Made by a program: the position numbers and the translations under genes. Below, piece by piece: positions 15,186 through 28,171 of a stretch of DNA of 64,000 nt (position 1 is its first letter; each line of letters begins with the position of its first letter). Source of the stretch: Branchinecta lynchi (taxonomy: Eukaryota; Arthropoda; Branchiopoda; Anostraca; Branchinectidae); NCBI GenBank assembly GCA_023053575.1, contig JAKZAP010000141.1:41254-105253 (forward strand), in the 5' to 3' direction. The notes below the pieces were generated by a model. That model was given only the letters and a program-made list of their open reading frames with translations. It did no database searches and was not told the DNA's origin.

Positions 15186-18100
15186 AAACAAACCTTGTGG
15201 GAAAACAAACCTTGCGGGAAAACCAACCTTGGGGGAAAACAAACCTTGTGGGAAAACAAACCTTGCGGGGAAACAAACCTAGTGGGAAAACAAACCTTGT
15301 GAGAAAACAATCCTTGTGGGAAAACAAACCTTGTGGGGAAACAAACCTTGCGGGAAAACTAACCTTGTGGGAAAACAAACCTTGCGGGAAAACAAACCTT
15401 GTGGGAAAACCAACCTTGCGGGAAAACCAACACAGTGGGAAAACAAACCTTGTGGGAAAACCAACCTTGCGGGAAAATCAACCTTGGGGGAAAACAAACC
15501 TTGTGGGAAAACAAACCTTGTGGGGAAACAAACCTAGTGGGAAAACAAACCTTGTGAGAAAACAATCCTTGTGGGAAAACAAACCTTGTGGGGAAACAAA
15601 CCTTGCGGGAAAACTAACCTTGTGGGAAAACAAACCCTGCGGGAAAACAAACCTTGTGGGAAAACCTACCTTGTGGGGAAACAAACCTTTTGGGAAAACC
15701 AACCTTGTGAGAAAACAAACCTTGTGGGAAAACAATGCTTGTGTTAAAACAAACCTTGTGGGAAAACAAACCTTGCGCGAAAGCGAACCTTTTGGGAAAA
15801 CCAACACAGTGGGAAAACAAACCTTGTGAGAAAACAATCCTTGTGGGAAAACAAACCTTGTGGGGAAACAAACCTTGTGGGGAAACAAACCTTGTGGGAA
15901 AACTAACCTTGTGGGAAAACAAACCTTGCGGGAAAACTAAGCTTGTGGGAAAACAAACCCTGCGGGAAAACCAGCCTTGTGGGAAAACCAACCTTGTAGG
16001 GAAACAAACCTTCCGGGAAAACCAACCTTGTGGGAAAACAAACCTTGTGAGAAAACAAACCTTGTGGGAAAACAAACCTTGTGGGAAAACAAAACTTATG
16101 GGAAAACAAACCTTGTGGGGAAAGAAACCTTGTGGGAAAACCAACCTTGCGGGAAAGCGAACCTTTTGGGAAAACCAACACAGTGGGAAAACAAACCTTG
16201 TGGGAAAACCAACCTTGCGGGAAAACCAACCTTGGGGGAAAACAAAGCTTGTGGGAAAACAAACCTTGTGGGAAAACCAACCTAGTGGAAAAAACAACCT
16301 AGTGGGAAAACAAACCTTGTGAGAAAACAAACCTTGTGGGAAAACAAACCTTATGGTGAAAGCAACCCTGCGGGAAAACCAACCTTGTGGGAAAACCAAC
16401 CTTGTGGGAAAGCGAACCTTTTGGGAAAACCAACACAGTGGGAAAACAAACCCTGTGGGAAAACCAACCTTGCGGGAAAACCAACCTTGGGGGAAAACAA
16501 ACCTTGTGGGAAAACAAACCTTGTGGGGAAACAAACCTAGTGGGAAAACAAACCTTGTGAGAAAACAATCCTTGTGGGAAAACAAACCTTGTGGGGACAA
16601 AAACCTTGCGGGAAAACTAACCTTGTGGGAAAACAAACCCTGCGGGAAAACCAACCTTGTGGGAAAACCAACCTTGTGGGAAAACAAACATTTCGGGAAA
16701 ACAAACCTTGTGGGAAAACAAACCTTGTGGGAAAACAAACCTTGTGGGAAAACAAACCTTGTGAGAAAACAAACCTTGTGGGGAAACAAACCTAGTGGGA
16801 AAACAAACCTTGTGAGAAAACAAACCTTGTGGGAAAACCAACCTTATGGGAAAACAAACCTAGTGGGAAAACAAACCTTGTGGGGAAACAAATCTTTCGG
16901 GAAAACCCACCTTGTGGGAAAACAAACCTTGTGGGAAAACAAACCTTGTGAGAAAACAAACCTTGTGGGAAAACAAACCGTATGGGGAAACAAACCCTGC
17001 GGGAAAACCAACCTTGTGGGAAAACGAACCTTGCGGGAAAGCGAACCTTTTGGGAAAACCAACACAGTGGGAAAACAAACAGTGTGAGAAAATAATCCTT
17101 GTGGGAAAACAAACCTTGTGGGGAAACAAACCTTGTGGGGAAACAAACCTTGTGGGAAAACTAACCTTGTGGGAAAACAAACCTTGCGGGAAAACAAACC
17201 TTGCGGGAAAACTAACCTTGTGGGAAAACAAACCCTGCGGGAAAACCAACCTTGTGGGAAAACCAACCTTGTGGGGAAACAAACCTTTCGGGAAAACCAA
17301 CCTAGTGGGAAAACAAACCTTGTGGGAAAACAAAACTTGTGGGAAAACAAACCTTATGGGGAAAGCAACCCTGCGGGAAAACCAACCTTGTGGGAAAACC
17401 AACCTTGTGGGAAAGCGAACCTTTGGGGAAAACCAAAACAGTGGGAAAACCAACCTTGTGGGAAAACCAACCTTGCGGGAAAACCAACCTTGTGGGAAAA
17501 CAAACCTTGTGGAAAACAAACCTTGTGGGAAAACAAACCTTGTGGGAAAACAAACCTTATGGGAAAACAAACCTTGTGGGGAAATAAACCTTGAGGGAAA
17601 ACCAACCTTGCGGGAAAGCGAACCTTTTGGGAAAACCAACACAGTGGGAAAACAAACCTTGTGGTAAAACCAACCTTGCGGGAAAACCAACCTTGGGGGA
17701 AAACAAAGCTTGTGGGAAAACAAACCTTGTGGGAAAACCAACCTTATGGGGAAAGCAACCCTGCGGGAAAACCAACCTTGTGAGAAAACCAACCTTGTGG
17801 GAAAGCGAACCTTTTGGGAAAACCAACACAGTGGGAAAACAAACCTTGTGGGAAAACCAACCTTGCAGGAAAACCAACCTTGGGGGAAAACAAACCTTGT
17901 GTGAAAACAAACCTTGTGGGGAAACGAACCTAGTGGGAAAACAAACCTTATGAGAAAACAATCCTTGTGGGAAAACAAACCTTGTGGGGAAACAAACCTT
18001 GCGGGAAAACTAACCTTGTGGGAAAACAAACCCTGCGGGAAAACCAACCTTGCGGGAAAACCAACCTTGTGGGGAAAGCGAACCTTTTGGGAAAACCAAC

Positions 18101-20040
18101 ACAGTGGGAAAACAAACCTTGTGGGAAAACCAACCTTGCGGAAAAACCAACCTTGGGGGAAAACAAAGCTTGTGGGAAAACAAACCTTGTGGGAAAACCA
18201 ACCTAGTGGGAAAAACAACCTAGTGGGAAAACAAACCTTGTGAGAAAACAAACCTTGTGGGAAAACCAACCTTATGGGGAAAGCAACCCTGCGGGAAAAC
18301 CAACCTTGTGGGAAAACCAACCTTGTGGGAAAGCGAACCTTTTGGGAAAACCAACACAGTGGGAAAACAAACCTTGTGGGAAAACCAACCTTGCGGGAAA
18401 ACCAACCTTGGGGGAAAACAAACCTTGTGGGAAAACAAACCTTGCGGGAAAACCAACCTTGGGGGAAAACAAACCTTGTGGGAAAACAAACCTTGTGGGG
18501 AAACAAACCTAGTGGGAAAACAAACCTTGTGAGAAAACAATCCTTGTGGGAAAACAAACCTTGTGGGGAAACAAACCTTGCGGGAAAACTAACCTTGTGG
18601 GAAAACAAACCTTGCGGGAAAACAAACCTTGTGGGAAAACCAACCTTGCGGGAAAACCAACACAGTGGGAAAACAAACCTTGTGGGAAAACCAACCTTGC
18701 GGGAAAATCAACCTTGGGGGAAAACAAACCTTGTGGGAAAACAAACCTTGTGGGGAAACAAACCTAGTGGGAAAACAAACCTTGTGAGAAAACAATCCTT
18801 GTGGGAAAACAAACCTGGTGGGGAAACAAACCTTGCGGGAAAACTAACCTTGTGGGAAAACAAACCCTGCGGGAAAACAAACCTTGTGGGAAAACCTACC
18901 TTGTGGGGAAACAAACCTTTTGGGAAAACCAACCTTGTGAGAAAACAAACCTTGTGGGAAAACAATGCTTGTGTTAAAACAAACCTTGTGGGAAAACAAA
19001 CCTTGCGGGAAAGCGAACCTTTTGGGAAAACCAACACAGTGGGAAAACAAACCTTGTGAGAAAACAATCCTTGTGGGAAAACAAACCTTGTGGGGAAACA
19101 AACCTTGTGGGGAAACAAACCTTGTGGGAAAACTAACCTTGTGGGAAAACAAACCTTGCGGGAAAAATAACCTTGTGGGAAAACAAACCCTGCGGGAAAA
19201 CCAGCCTTGTGGGAAAACCAACCTTGTAGGGAAACAAACCTTTCGGGAAAACCAACCTTGTGGGAAAACAAACCTTGTGGGAAAACAAACCTTGTGGGAA
19301 AACAAACCTTGTGGGAAAACAAACCTTATGGGAAAACAAACCTTGTGGGGAAAGAAACCTTGTGGGAAAACCAACCTTGCGGGAAAGCGAACCTTTTGGG
19401 AAAACCAACACAGTGGGAAAACAAACCTTGTGGGAAAACCAACCTTGCGGGAAAACCAACCTTGGGGGAAAACAAAGCTTGTGGGCAAACAAACCTTGTG
19501 GGAAAACCAACCTAGTGGAAAAAACAACCTAGTGGGAAAACAAACCTTGTGAGAAAACAAACCTTGTGGGAAAACAAACCTTATGGTGAAAGCAACCCTG
19601 CGGGAAAACCAACCTTGTGGGAAAACCAACCTTGTGGGAAAGCGAACCTTTTGGGAAAACCAACACAGTGGGAAAACAAACCCTGTGGGAAAACCAACCT
19701 TGCGGGAAAACCAACCTTGGGGGAAAACAAACCTTGTGGGAAAACAAACCTTGTGGGGAAACAAACCTAGTGGGAAAACAAACCTTGTGAGAAAACAATC
19801 CTTGTGGGAAAACAAACCTTGTGGGGACAAAAACCTTACGGGAAAACTAACCTTGTGGGAAAACAAACCCTGCGGGAAAACAAACCTTGTGGGAAAACCA
19901 ACCGTGTGGGAAAACAAACATTTCGGGAAAACAAACCTTGTGGGAAAACAAACCTTGTGGGAAAACAAACCTTGTGGGAAAACAAACCTTGTGAGAAAAC
20001 AAACCTTGTGGGGAAACAAACCTAGTGGGAAAACAAACCT
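13610..20040 (+). repeat. Segmental tandem duplication, offset about 3,230-3,299 bp
   Basis: About 13610-16810 recurs at about 16910-20040. The offset is 3,299 bp at the AAACCGTATGGGG mark (13681 and 16980) and 3,230 bp (exactly 190 monomers) from about 15000 on, with matching TTGTGTTAAAAC (15731 and 18961 regions) and GGGGACAAAAACC (16594 and 19824 regions) variants. A third, more decayed copy follows at about 20840-22260. Boundaries are approximate. Confidence 0.8.
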
Positions 20041-23000
20041 TGTGAGAAAACAAACCTTGTGGGAAAACCAACCTTATGGGAAAACAAATATAGTGGGAAA
20101 ACAAACCTTGTGGGGAAACAAACCTTTCGGGAAAACCCACCTTGTGGGAAAACAAACCTTGTGGGAAAACAAACCTTGTGGGAAAACAAACCTTGTGGGA
20201 AAACAAATCTTAGGGGAAAACAAACCTTGTGGGGAAACAAACCTTGTTGGAAAACCAACCTTTCGGGAAAGCGAACCTTTTGGGAAAACCAACACAGTGG
20301 GAAAACAAACCTTGTGGGAAAACCAACCTTGCGGGAAAACCAACCTTGGGGGAAAACAAAGCTTGTGGGAAAACAAACCTTGTGGGAAAACCAACCTAGT
20401 GGGAAAAACAACCTAGTGGGAAAACAAACCTTGTGAGAAAACAAACCTTGTGGGAAAACCAACCTTATGGGGAAAGCAACCCTGCGGGAAAACCAACCTT
20501 GTGGGAAAACCAACCTTGTGGGAAAGCGAACCTTTTGGGAAAACCGACACAGTGGGAAAACAAACCTTGTGGGAAAACAAACCTTGTGGGGAAACAAACC
20601 TAGTGGGAAAACAAACCTTGTGAGAAAACAATCCTTGTGGGAAAACAAACCTTGTGGGGAAACAAACCTTGCGGGAAAACTAACCTTGTGGGAAAACAAA
20701 CCCTGCGGGAAAACCAACCTTGTGGGAAAACAAACCTTGTGGGGAAACAAACCTTTCGGGAAAACTAACCATGTGGGAAAACAAACCCTGTGGGAAAACC
20801 AACCTTGTGGGAAAACAAACCTTGTGGGAAAACAATACTTGTGGGAAAACAAACCTTGTGAGAAAACAAACCTTGTGGGAAAACAAACCGTATGGGGAAA
20901 CAAACCCTGCGGGAAAACCAACCTTGTGGGAAAACGATTCTTGCGGGAATGCGAACCTTTTGGGAAAACCAACACAGTGGGAAAACAAACCTTGTGAGAA
21001 AATAATCCTTGTGGGAAAACAAACCTTGTGGGGAAACAAACCTTGTGGGGAAACAAACCTTGTGGGAAAACTAACCTTGTGGGAAAACAAACCTTGCGGG
21101 AAAACAAACCTTGCGGGAAAACTATCCTTGCGGGAAAACTAACCTTGTGGGAAAACAAACCCTGCGGGAAAACCAACCTTGTGGGAAAACCAACCTTGTG
21201 GGGAAACAAACCTTTCGGGAAAACCAACCTAGTGGGAAAACAAACCTTGTGGGAAAACAAACCTTGTGGGAAAACAAACCTTATGGGGAAAGCAACCCTG
21301 CGGGAAAACCAACCTTGTGGGAAAACCAACCTTGTGGGAAAGCGAACCTTTGGGGAAAACCAAAACAGTGGGAAAACAAACCTTGTGGGAAAACCAACCT
21401 TGCGGGAAAACCAACCTTATGGGAAAACAAACCTTGTGGGAAAACAAACCTTGTGGGAAAACAAACCTTGTGGGAAAACAAACCTTATGGGAAAACAAAC
21501 CTTGTGGGGAAATAAACCTTGTGGGAAAACCAACCTTGCGGGAAAGCGAAGCTTTTGGGAAAACCAACACAGTGGGAAAACAAACCTTGTGGTAAAACCA
21601 ACCTTGCGGGAAAACCAACCTTGGGGGAAAACAAAGCTTGTGGGAAAACAAACCTTGTGAGAAAACAAACCTTGTGGGAAAACCAACCTTATGGGGAAAA
21701 CCAACCTTGCGGAAAAACCAACCTTGGGGGAAAACAAAGCTTGTGGGAAAACAAACCTTGTGGGAAAACCAACCTAGTGGGAAAAACAACCTAGTGGGAA
21801 AACAAACCTTGTGAGAAAACAAACCTTGTGGGAAAACCAACCTTATGGGGAAAGCAACCCTGCGGGAAAACCAACCTTGTGGGAAAACCAACCTTGTGGG
21901 AAAGCGAACCTTTTGGGAAAACCAACACAGTGGGAAAACAAACCTTGTGGGAAAACCAACCTTGCGGGAAAACCAACCTTGGGGGAAAATAAACCTTGTG
22001 GGAAAACAAACCTTGTGGGGAAACAAACCTAGTGGGAAAACAAACCTTGTGAGAAAACAATCCTTGTGGGAAAACAAACCTTGTGGGGAAACAAACCTTG
22101 CGGGAAAACTAACCTTGTGGGAAAACAAACCCTGCGGGAAAACCAACCTTGTGGGAAAACCTACCTTGTGGGGAAACAAACCTTTTGGGAAAACCAACCT
22201 TGTGGGAAAAAAAACCTTGTGGGAAAACAATGCTTGTGTTAAAACAAACCTTGTGGGAAAATAAACCTTTTGAGAAAACAAACCTTGTGGGGAAACAAAC
22301 CTAGTGGGAAAACAAACCTTGTGAGAAAACAAACCTTGTGGGAAAACCAACCTTATGGGAAAACAAACCTAGTGGGAAAAAAAACCTTGTGAGGAAACAA
22401 ACCTTTCGGGAAAACCAACCTTGTGGGAAAACAAACCTTGTGGGAAAACAAGCCTTGTGGGAAAACCAACCTAGTGGGAAAACAAACCTTGTGAGAAAAC
22501 AAACCTTGTGGGAAAACCAACCTTATGGGGAAACAAACCCTGCGGGAAAACCAACCTTGTGGGAAAACCAACCTTGCGGGAAAGCGAACCTTTTGGGAAA
22601 ACCAACATAGTGGGAAAACAAACCTTGTGAGAAAACAATCCTTGTGGGAAAACAAACCTTGTGGGGAAACAAACCTTGTGGGGAAACAAACCTTGTGGGA
22701 AAACTAACCTTGTGGGAAAACAGACCTTGCGGGAAAACTAACCTTGTGGGAAAACAAACCCTGCGGGAAAACCAACCTTGTGGGAAAACCAACCTTGTGG
22801 GGAAACAAACCTTATGGGGAAAGCAACCCTGCGGGAAAACCAACCTTGTGGGAAAACCAACCTTGTGGGAAAGTGAACCTTTGGGGAAAACCAACACAGT
22901 GGGAAAACAAACCTTGTGGGAAAACCAACCTTGCGGGAAAACCAACCTTGTGGGAAAACAAACCTTGTGGGAAAACAAACCTTGTGGGAAAACAAACCTT

Positions 23001-24515
23001 GTGGGAAAACAAACCTTATGGGAAAACAAACCTTGTGGGGAAACAAACTTTGTGGGAAAACCAACCTTGCGGGAAAGCGAACCTTCTGGGAAAACCAACA
23101 CAGTGGGAAAACAAACTTTGTGGGAAAACCAACCTTGCGGGAAAACCAACCTTGGGGGAAAACAAAGCTTGTGGGAAAACAAACCTTGTGAGAAAACAAA
23201 CCTTGTGGGAAAACCAACCTTATGGGGAAAGCAACCCTGCGGGAAAACCAACCTTGTGGGAAAACCAACCTTGTGGGGAAAGCGAACCTTTTGGGAAAAC
23301 CAACACAGTGGGAAAACAAACCTTGTGGGAAAACCAACCTTGCGGAAAAACCAACCTTGGGGGAAAACAAAGCTTGTGGGAAAACAAACCTTGTGGGAAA
23401 ACCAACCTAGTGGGAAAAACAACCTAGTGGGAAAACAAACCTTGTGAGAAAACAAACCTTGTGGGAAAACCAACCTTATGGGGAAAGCAGCCCTGCGGGA
23501 AAACCAACCTTGTGGGAAAACCAACCTTGTGGGAAAGCGAACCTTTTGGGAAAACCAACACAGTGGGAAAACAAACCTTGTGGGAAAACAAACCTTGCGG
23601 GAAAACCAACCTTGGGGGAAATTAAACCTTGTGGGAAAACAAACCTTGTGGGGAAACAAACCTAGTGGGAAAACAAACCTTGTGGGGAAACAAACCTTGC
23701 GGGAAAACTAACCTTGTGGGAAAACAAACCCTGCGGGAAAACCAACCTAGTGGGAAAACAAACCTTGTGGGAAAACAAACCTTGTGGGAAAACAAACCTT
23801 ATGGGGAAAGCAACCCTGCGGGAAAACCAACCTTGTGGGAAAACCAACCTTGTGGGAAAGCGAACCTTTTGGGAAAACCAACACAGTGGGAAAACAAACC
23901 TTGTGGGAAAACCAACCTTGCGGGAAAACCAACCTTGGGGGAAAACAAACCTTGTGTGAAAACAAACCTTGTGGGGAAACAAACCTAGTGGGAAAACAAA
24001 CCTTGTGAGAAAACAATCCTTGTGGGAAAACAAACCTTATGGGAAAACAAACCTTGTGGGGAAACAAACCTTGTGGGAAAACCAACCTTGCGGGAAAGCC
24101 AACCTTGGGTGAAAACAAAGCTTGTGGGAAAACAAACCTTGTGAGAAAACAAACCTTGTGGGAAAACCAACCTTATGGGGAAAGCAACCCTGCGGGAAAA
24201 CCAACCTTGTGGGAAAACCAACCTTGTGGGAAAGCGAACCTTTTGGGAAAACCAACACAGTGGGAAAACAAACCTTGTGGGAAAACCAACCTTGCGGGAA
24301 AACCAACCTTGGGGGAAAACAAACCTTGTGTGAAAACAAACCTTGTGGGGAAACAAACCTAGTGGGAAAACAAACCTTGTGAGAAAACAATCCTTGTGGG
24401 AAAACAAACCTTGTGGGGAAACAAACCTTGCGGGAAAACTAACCTTGTGGGAAAACAAACCCTGCGGGAAAACCAACCTTGTGGGAAAACCAACCTTGTG
24501 GGGAAAGCAAACCTT

Positions 24516-27500
24516 CCACAAGGTTTGTTTTCCCCCAAGGTCGGTTTTCCCGCAAGGATGGTTTTCCCACAAGGTTTGTTTTCCCACTGTGTTGGTTTTC
24601 CCAAAAGGTTCGCTTTCCCACAAGGTTGGTTTTCCCGCAGGGTTGCTTTCACCATAAGGTTGGTTTTCCCACAAGGTTTGTTTTCTCACAAGGTTTGTTT
24701 TCCCACTAGGTTGTTTTCCCACTAGGTTGGTTTTCCCACAAGGTTTGTTTTCCCACTGTGTTGGTTTTCCCAAAAGGTTCGCTTTCCCGCAAGGTTGGTT
24801 TTCCCACAAGGTTTGTTTCCCCACAAGGTTTGTTTTCCCATAAGGTTTGTTTCCCCACAAGGTTTGTTTTCTCACTAGGTTTGTTTTCCCATAAGGTTGG
24901 TTTTCCCACAAGGTTTGTTTTCTCACAAGGTTTGTTTTCCCACTAGGTTTGTTTCCCCACAAGGTTTGTTTTCTCACAAGGTTTAATTTCCCACAAGGTT
25001 TGTTTCCCCACAAGGTTTGTTTTCCCACAAGGTTTGTTTTCCCCCAAGGTTGGTTTTCCCGCAAGATTGGTTTTCCCACAAGGTTTGTTTTCCCACTGTG
25101 TTGGTTTTCCCAAAAGGTTCGCTTTCCCACAAGGTTGGTTTTCCCACAAGGTTGGTTTTCCCGCAGGGTTGCTTTCCCCATAAGGTTGGTTTTCCCACAA
25201 GGTTTGTTTTCTCACAAGGTTTGTTTTCCCACTAGGTTGTTTTTTCCCACTAGGTTGGTTTTCCCAGAAGGTTTGTTTTCCCACAAGCTTTGTTTTCCCA
25301 CTGTGTTGGTTTTCCCAAAAGGTTCGCTTTCCCGCAGGGTTGCTTTCCCCATAAGGTTTGTTTTCCCACAAGGATTGTTTTCTCACAAGGTTTGTTTTCC
25401 CACTGTGTTGGTTTTCCCAAAAGGTTCGCTTTCCCGCAAGGTTGGTTTTCCCACAAGGTTGGTTTTCCCGCAGGGTTTGTTTCCCCATAAGGTTGGTTTT
25501 CCCACAAGGTTTGTTTTCTCACAAGGTTTGTTTTCCCACTAGGTTGGTTTTCCCACAAGGTTTGTTTTCCCACAAGCTTTGTTTTCCCCCAAGGTTGGTT
25601 TTTCCGCAAGGTTGGTTTTCCCACAAGGTTGGTTTTCTCACAAGGTTTGTTTTCCCACTGTGTTGGTTTTCCCAAAAGGTTCGCTTTCCCGCAAGGTTGG
25701 TTTTCCCACAAGGTTGGTTTTCCCGCAGGGTTTGTTTCCCCATAAGGTTGGTTTTCCCACAAGGATTGTTTTCTCACAAGGTTTGTTTTCCCACTGTGTT
25801 GGTTTTCCCAAAAGGTTCGCTTTCCCGCAAGGTTGGTTTTCCCACAAGGTTGGTTTTCCCGCAGGGTTTGTTTCCCCATAAGGTTGGTTTTCCCACAAGG
25901 TTTGTTTTCTCACAAGGTTTGCTTCCCACTAGGTTGGTTTTCCCACTAGGTTGGTTTTCCCACAAGGTTTGTTTTCCCACAAGCTTTGTTTTCCCCCAAG
26001 GTTGGTTTTTCCGCAAGGTTGGTTTCCCCACAAGGTTGGTTTTCCCACTGTGTTGGTTTTCCCAAAAGGTTCGCTTTCCCCACAAGGTTGGTTTTCCCGC
26101 AAGGTTGGTTTTCCCGCAGGGTTTGTTTTCCCACAAGGTTAGTTTTCCCGCAAGGTTTGTTTCCCCACAAGGTTTGTTTACCAACAAGGATTGTTTTCTC
26201 ACAAGGTTTGTTTTCCCACTAGGTTTGTTTCCCCACAAGGTTTGTTTTCACACAAGGTTTGTTTTCCCCCAAGGTTGGTTTTCCCGCAAGGTTGGTTTTC
26301 CCACAAGGTTTGTTTTCCCACTGTGTTGGTTTTCCCAAAAGGTTCGCTTTCCCACAAGGTTGGTTTTCCCACAAGGTTGGTTTTCCCGCAGGGTTGCTTT
26401 CCCCATAAGGTTGGTTTTCCCACAAGGTTTGTTTTCTCACAAGGCTTAATTTCCCACAAGGTTTGTTTCCCCACAAGGTTTGTTTTCCCACAAGGTTTGT
26501 TTTCCCCCAAGGTTGGTTTTCCCGCAAGGTTGGTTTTCCCACAAGGTTTGTTTTCCCACTGTGTTGGTTTTCCCAAAAGGTTCGCTTTCCAACAAGGTTG
26601 GTTTTCCAACAAGGTTGGTTTTCCCGCAGGGTTGCTTTCCCCATAAGGTTGGTTTTCCCACAAGGTTTGTTTTCTCACAAAGTTTGTTTTCCCACTAGGT
26701 TGTTTTTTCCCACTAGGTTGGTTTTCCCAGAAGGTTTGTTTTCCCACAAGCTTTGTTTTCCCACTGTGTTGGTTTTCCCAAAAGGTTCGCTTTCCCGCAG
26801 GGTTGCTTTCCCCATAAGGTTTGTTTTCCCACAAGGATTGTTTTCTCACAAGGTTTGTTTTCCCACTGTGTTGGTTTTCCCAAAAGGTTCGCTTTCCCGC
26901 AAGGTTGGTTTTCCCACAAGGTTGGTTTTCCCGCAGGGTTTGTTTCCCCATAAGGTTGGTTTTCCCACAAGGTTTGTTTTCTCACAAGGTTTGTTTTCCC
27001 ACTAGGTTGGTTTTCCACCAAGGTTTGTTTTCCCACAAGCTTTGTTTTCCCCCAAGGTTGGTTTTTCCGCAAGGTTGGTTTTCCCACAAGGTTGGTTTTC
27101 TCACAAGGTTTGTTTTCCCACTGTGTTGGTTTTCCCAAAAGGTTCGCTTTCCCGCAAGGTTGGTTTTCCCACAAGGTTGGTTTTCCCGCAGGGTTTGTTT
27201 CCCCATAAGGTTGGTTTTCCCACAAGGATTGTTTTCTCACAAGGTTTGTTTTCCCACTGTGTTGGTTTTCCCAAAAGGTTCGCTTTCCCGCAAGGTTGGT
27301 TTTCCCACAAGGTTGGTTTTCCCGCAGGGTTTGTTTTCCCACAAGGTTGGTTTTCTCACAAGGTTTGTTTTCCCACTAGGTTGTTTTTTCCCACTAGGTT
27401 GGTTTTCCCAGAAGGTTTGTTTTCCCACAAGCTTTGTTTTCCCACTGTGTTGGTTTTCCCAAAAGGTTCGCTTTCCCGCAGGGTTGCTTTCCCCATAAGG

Positions 27501-28071
27501 TTTGTTTTCCCACAAGGATTGTTTTCTCACAAGGTTTGTTTTCCCACTGTGTTGGTTTTCCCAAAAGGTTCGCTTTCCCGCAAGGTTGGTTTTCCCACAA
27601 GGTTGGTTTTCCCGCAGGGTTTGTTTCCCCATAAGGTTGGTTTTCCCACAAGGTTTGTTTTCTCACAAGGTTTGTTTTCCCACTAGGTTGGTTTTCCCAC
27701 AAGGTTTGTTTTCCCACAAGCTTTGTTTTCCCCCAAGGTTGTTTTTTCCGCAAGGTTGGTTTTCCCATAAGGTTGGTTTTCTCACAAGGTTTGTTTTCCC
27801 ACTGTGTTGGTTTTCCCACAAGGTTGGTTTTCCCGCAGGGTTTGTTTCCCCATAAGGTTGGTTTTCCCACAAGGATTGTTTTCTCACAAGGTTTGTTTTC
27901 CCACTTTGTTGGTTTTCCCAAAAGGTTCGCTTTCCCGCAAGGTTGGTTTTCCCACAAGGTTGGTTTTCCCGCAGGGTTTGTTTCCCCATAAGGTTGGTTT
28001 TCCCACAAGGTTTGTTTTCTCACAAGGTTTCTTTCCCACTAGGTGGGTTTTCCCACTAGGTTGGTTTTCCC
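24516..28071 (-). repeat. Inverted satellite block = left arm of large palindrome
   Basis: The same 17-bp satellite, but monomers read on the minus strand (TTTGTTTTCCCACAAGG). The block is a reverse-complement copy of 33849-37335. Shared rare variants show this: the CCGACC/CCATCC pair (24536-24562 versus 37288-37318), the GGGAAATTAAACC variant (24981 region versus 36852 region) and the CCCACCTAGTGGGAAAG variant (28025-28060 versus 33863-33893). The arms are 3,556 and 3,487 bp long, so at least one indel of about four monomers separates them. Inside the block are direct repeats with offsets of about 1,463 bp (25250-25879 recurs at 26713-27342) and about 681 bp (again at 27394-28023). No gene is seen. 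Confidence 0.93.
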
Positions 28072-28171
28072 TTGTGGGAAAACAAACCTTATGGGGAAAG
28101 CAACCCTGCGGGAAAACCAACCTTGTGGGAAAACCAACCTTGTGGGAAAGCGAACCTTTGGGGAAAACCAA
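28072..28171 (+). repeat. Short + strand satellite piece left of the LINE
   Basis: Six monomers in + orientation between the end of the inverted block (28071) and the first base of the retrotransposon. They follow the common order: TTATGGGG unit, CCTGCGGG unit, two TTGTGGG units (the second ending in GCGAA), then a CTTTGGGG unit. In the usual order the next unit would start CACAGTGGG, which here appears only after the retrotransposon, at 33178. Confidence 0.93.
28137..28171 (+). repeat. Candidate left target-site duplication
   Basis: This 35-bp stretch immediately before the element matches 33144-33178 immediately after it, with two mismatches (TTGTGGG versus TTGCGGG, and CTTTGGGG versus CTTTTGGG). 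Taken as a target-site duplication, the sequence after the right copy (CACAGTGGG) is exactly what normally follows the left copy in the array, so the satellite order is restored. Because the DNA is a 17-bp repeat, chance similarity is expected. The register argument is the main support. Confidence 0.55.

Larger units (their letters stand above)
1..24515 (+). repeat. 17-bp satellite array, block 1 (+ orientation)
   Basis: Uninterrupted head-to-tail tandem array with a 17-bp period; consensus monomer CCTTGTGGGAAAACAAA. Monomers differ mainly at positions 3-8 (TTGTGG, TTGCGG, TTTTGG, CAGTGG, TTGGGG, TAGTGG, TTGTGA, TTATGG, TTTCGG) and 13-16 (ACAA, ACCA, GCGA, GCAA, ACTA). These variants recur in fixed orders, so the array has higher-order structure. 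Occasional 1-nt changes in the A run give 16- or 18-mers. No stretch over about 40 bp departs from the monomer and no gene is visible. Long ORFs occur on both strands because the monomer lacks stop codons in every frame, and they are not treated as genes. The block ends at an inversion junction at 24515/24516. Whether the array is centromeric, pericentromeric or subtelomeric cannot be told from sequence. Confidence 0.97.

Noticed and set aside
40..28023. Hundreds of long ORFs made of GKTNLV/WENKPC or FPTRLV/FSHKVC repeats on both strands
   Set aside because: They follow directly from a stop-free 17-bp tandem repeat. All frames give the same peptide, ORFs overlap on both strands, starts are arbitrary, and no non-repeat domain, signal peptide or conserved boundary is present.
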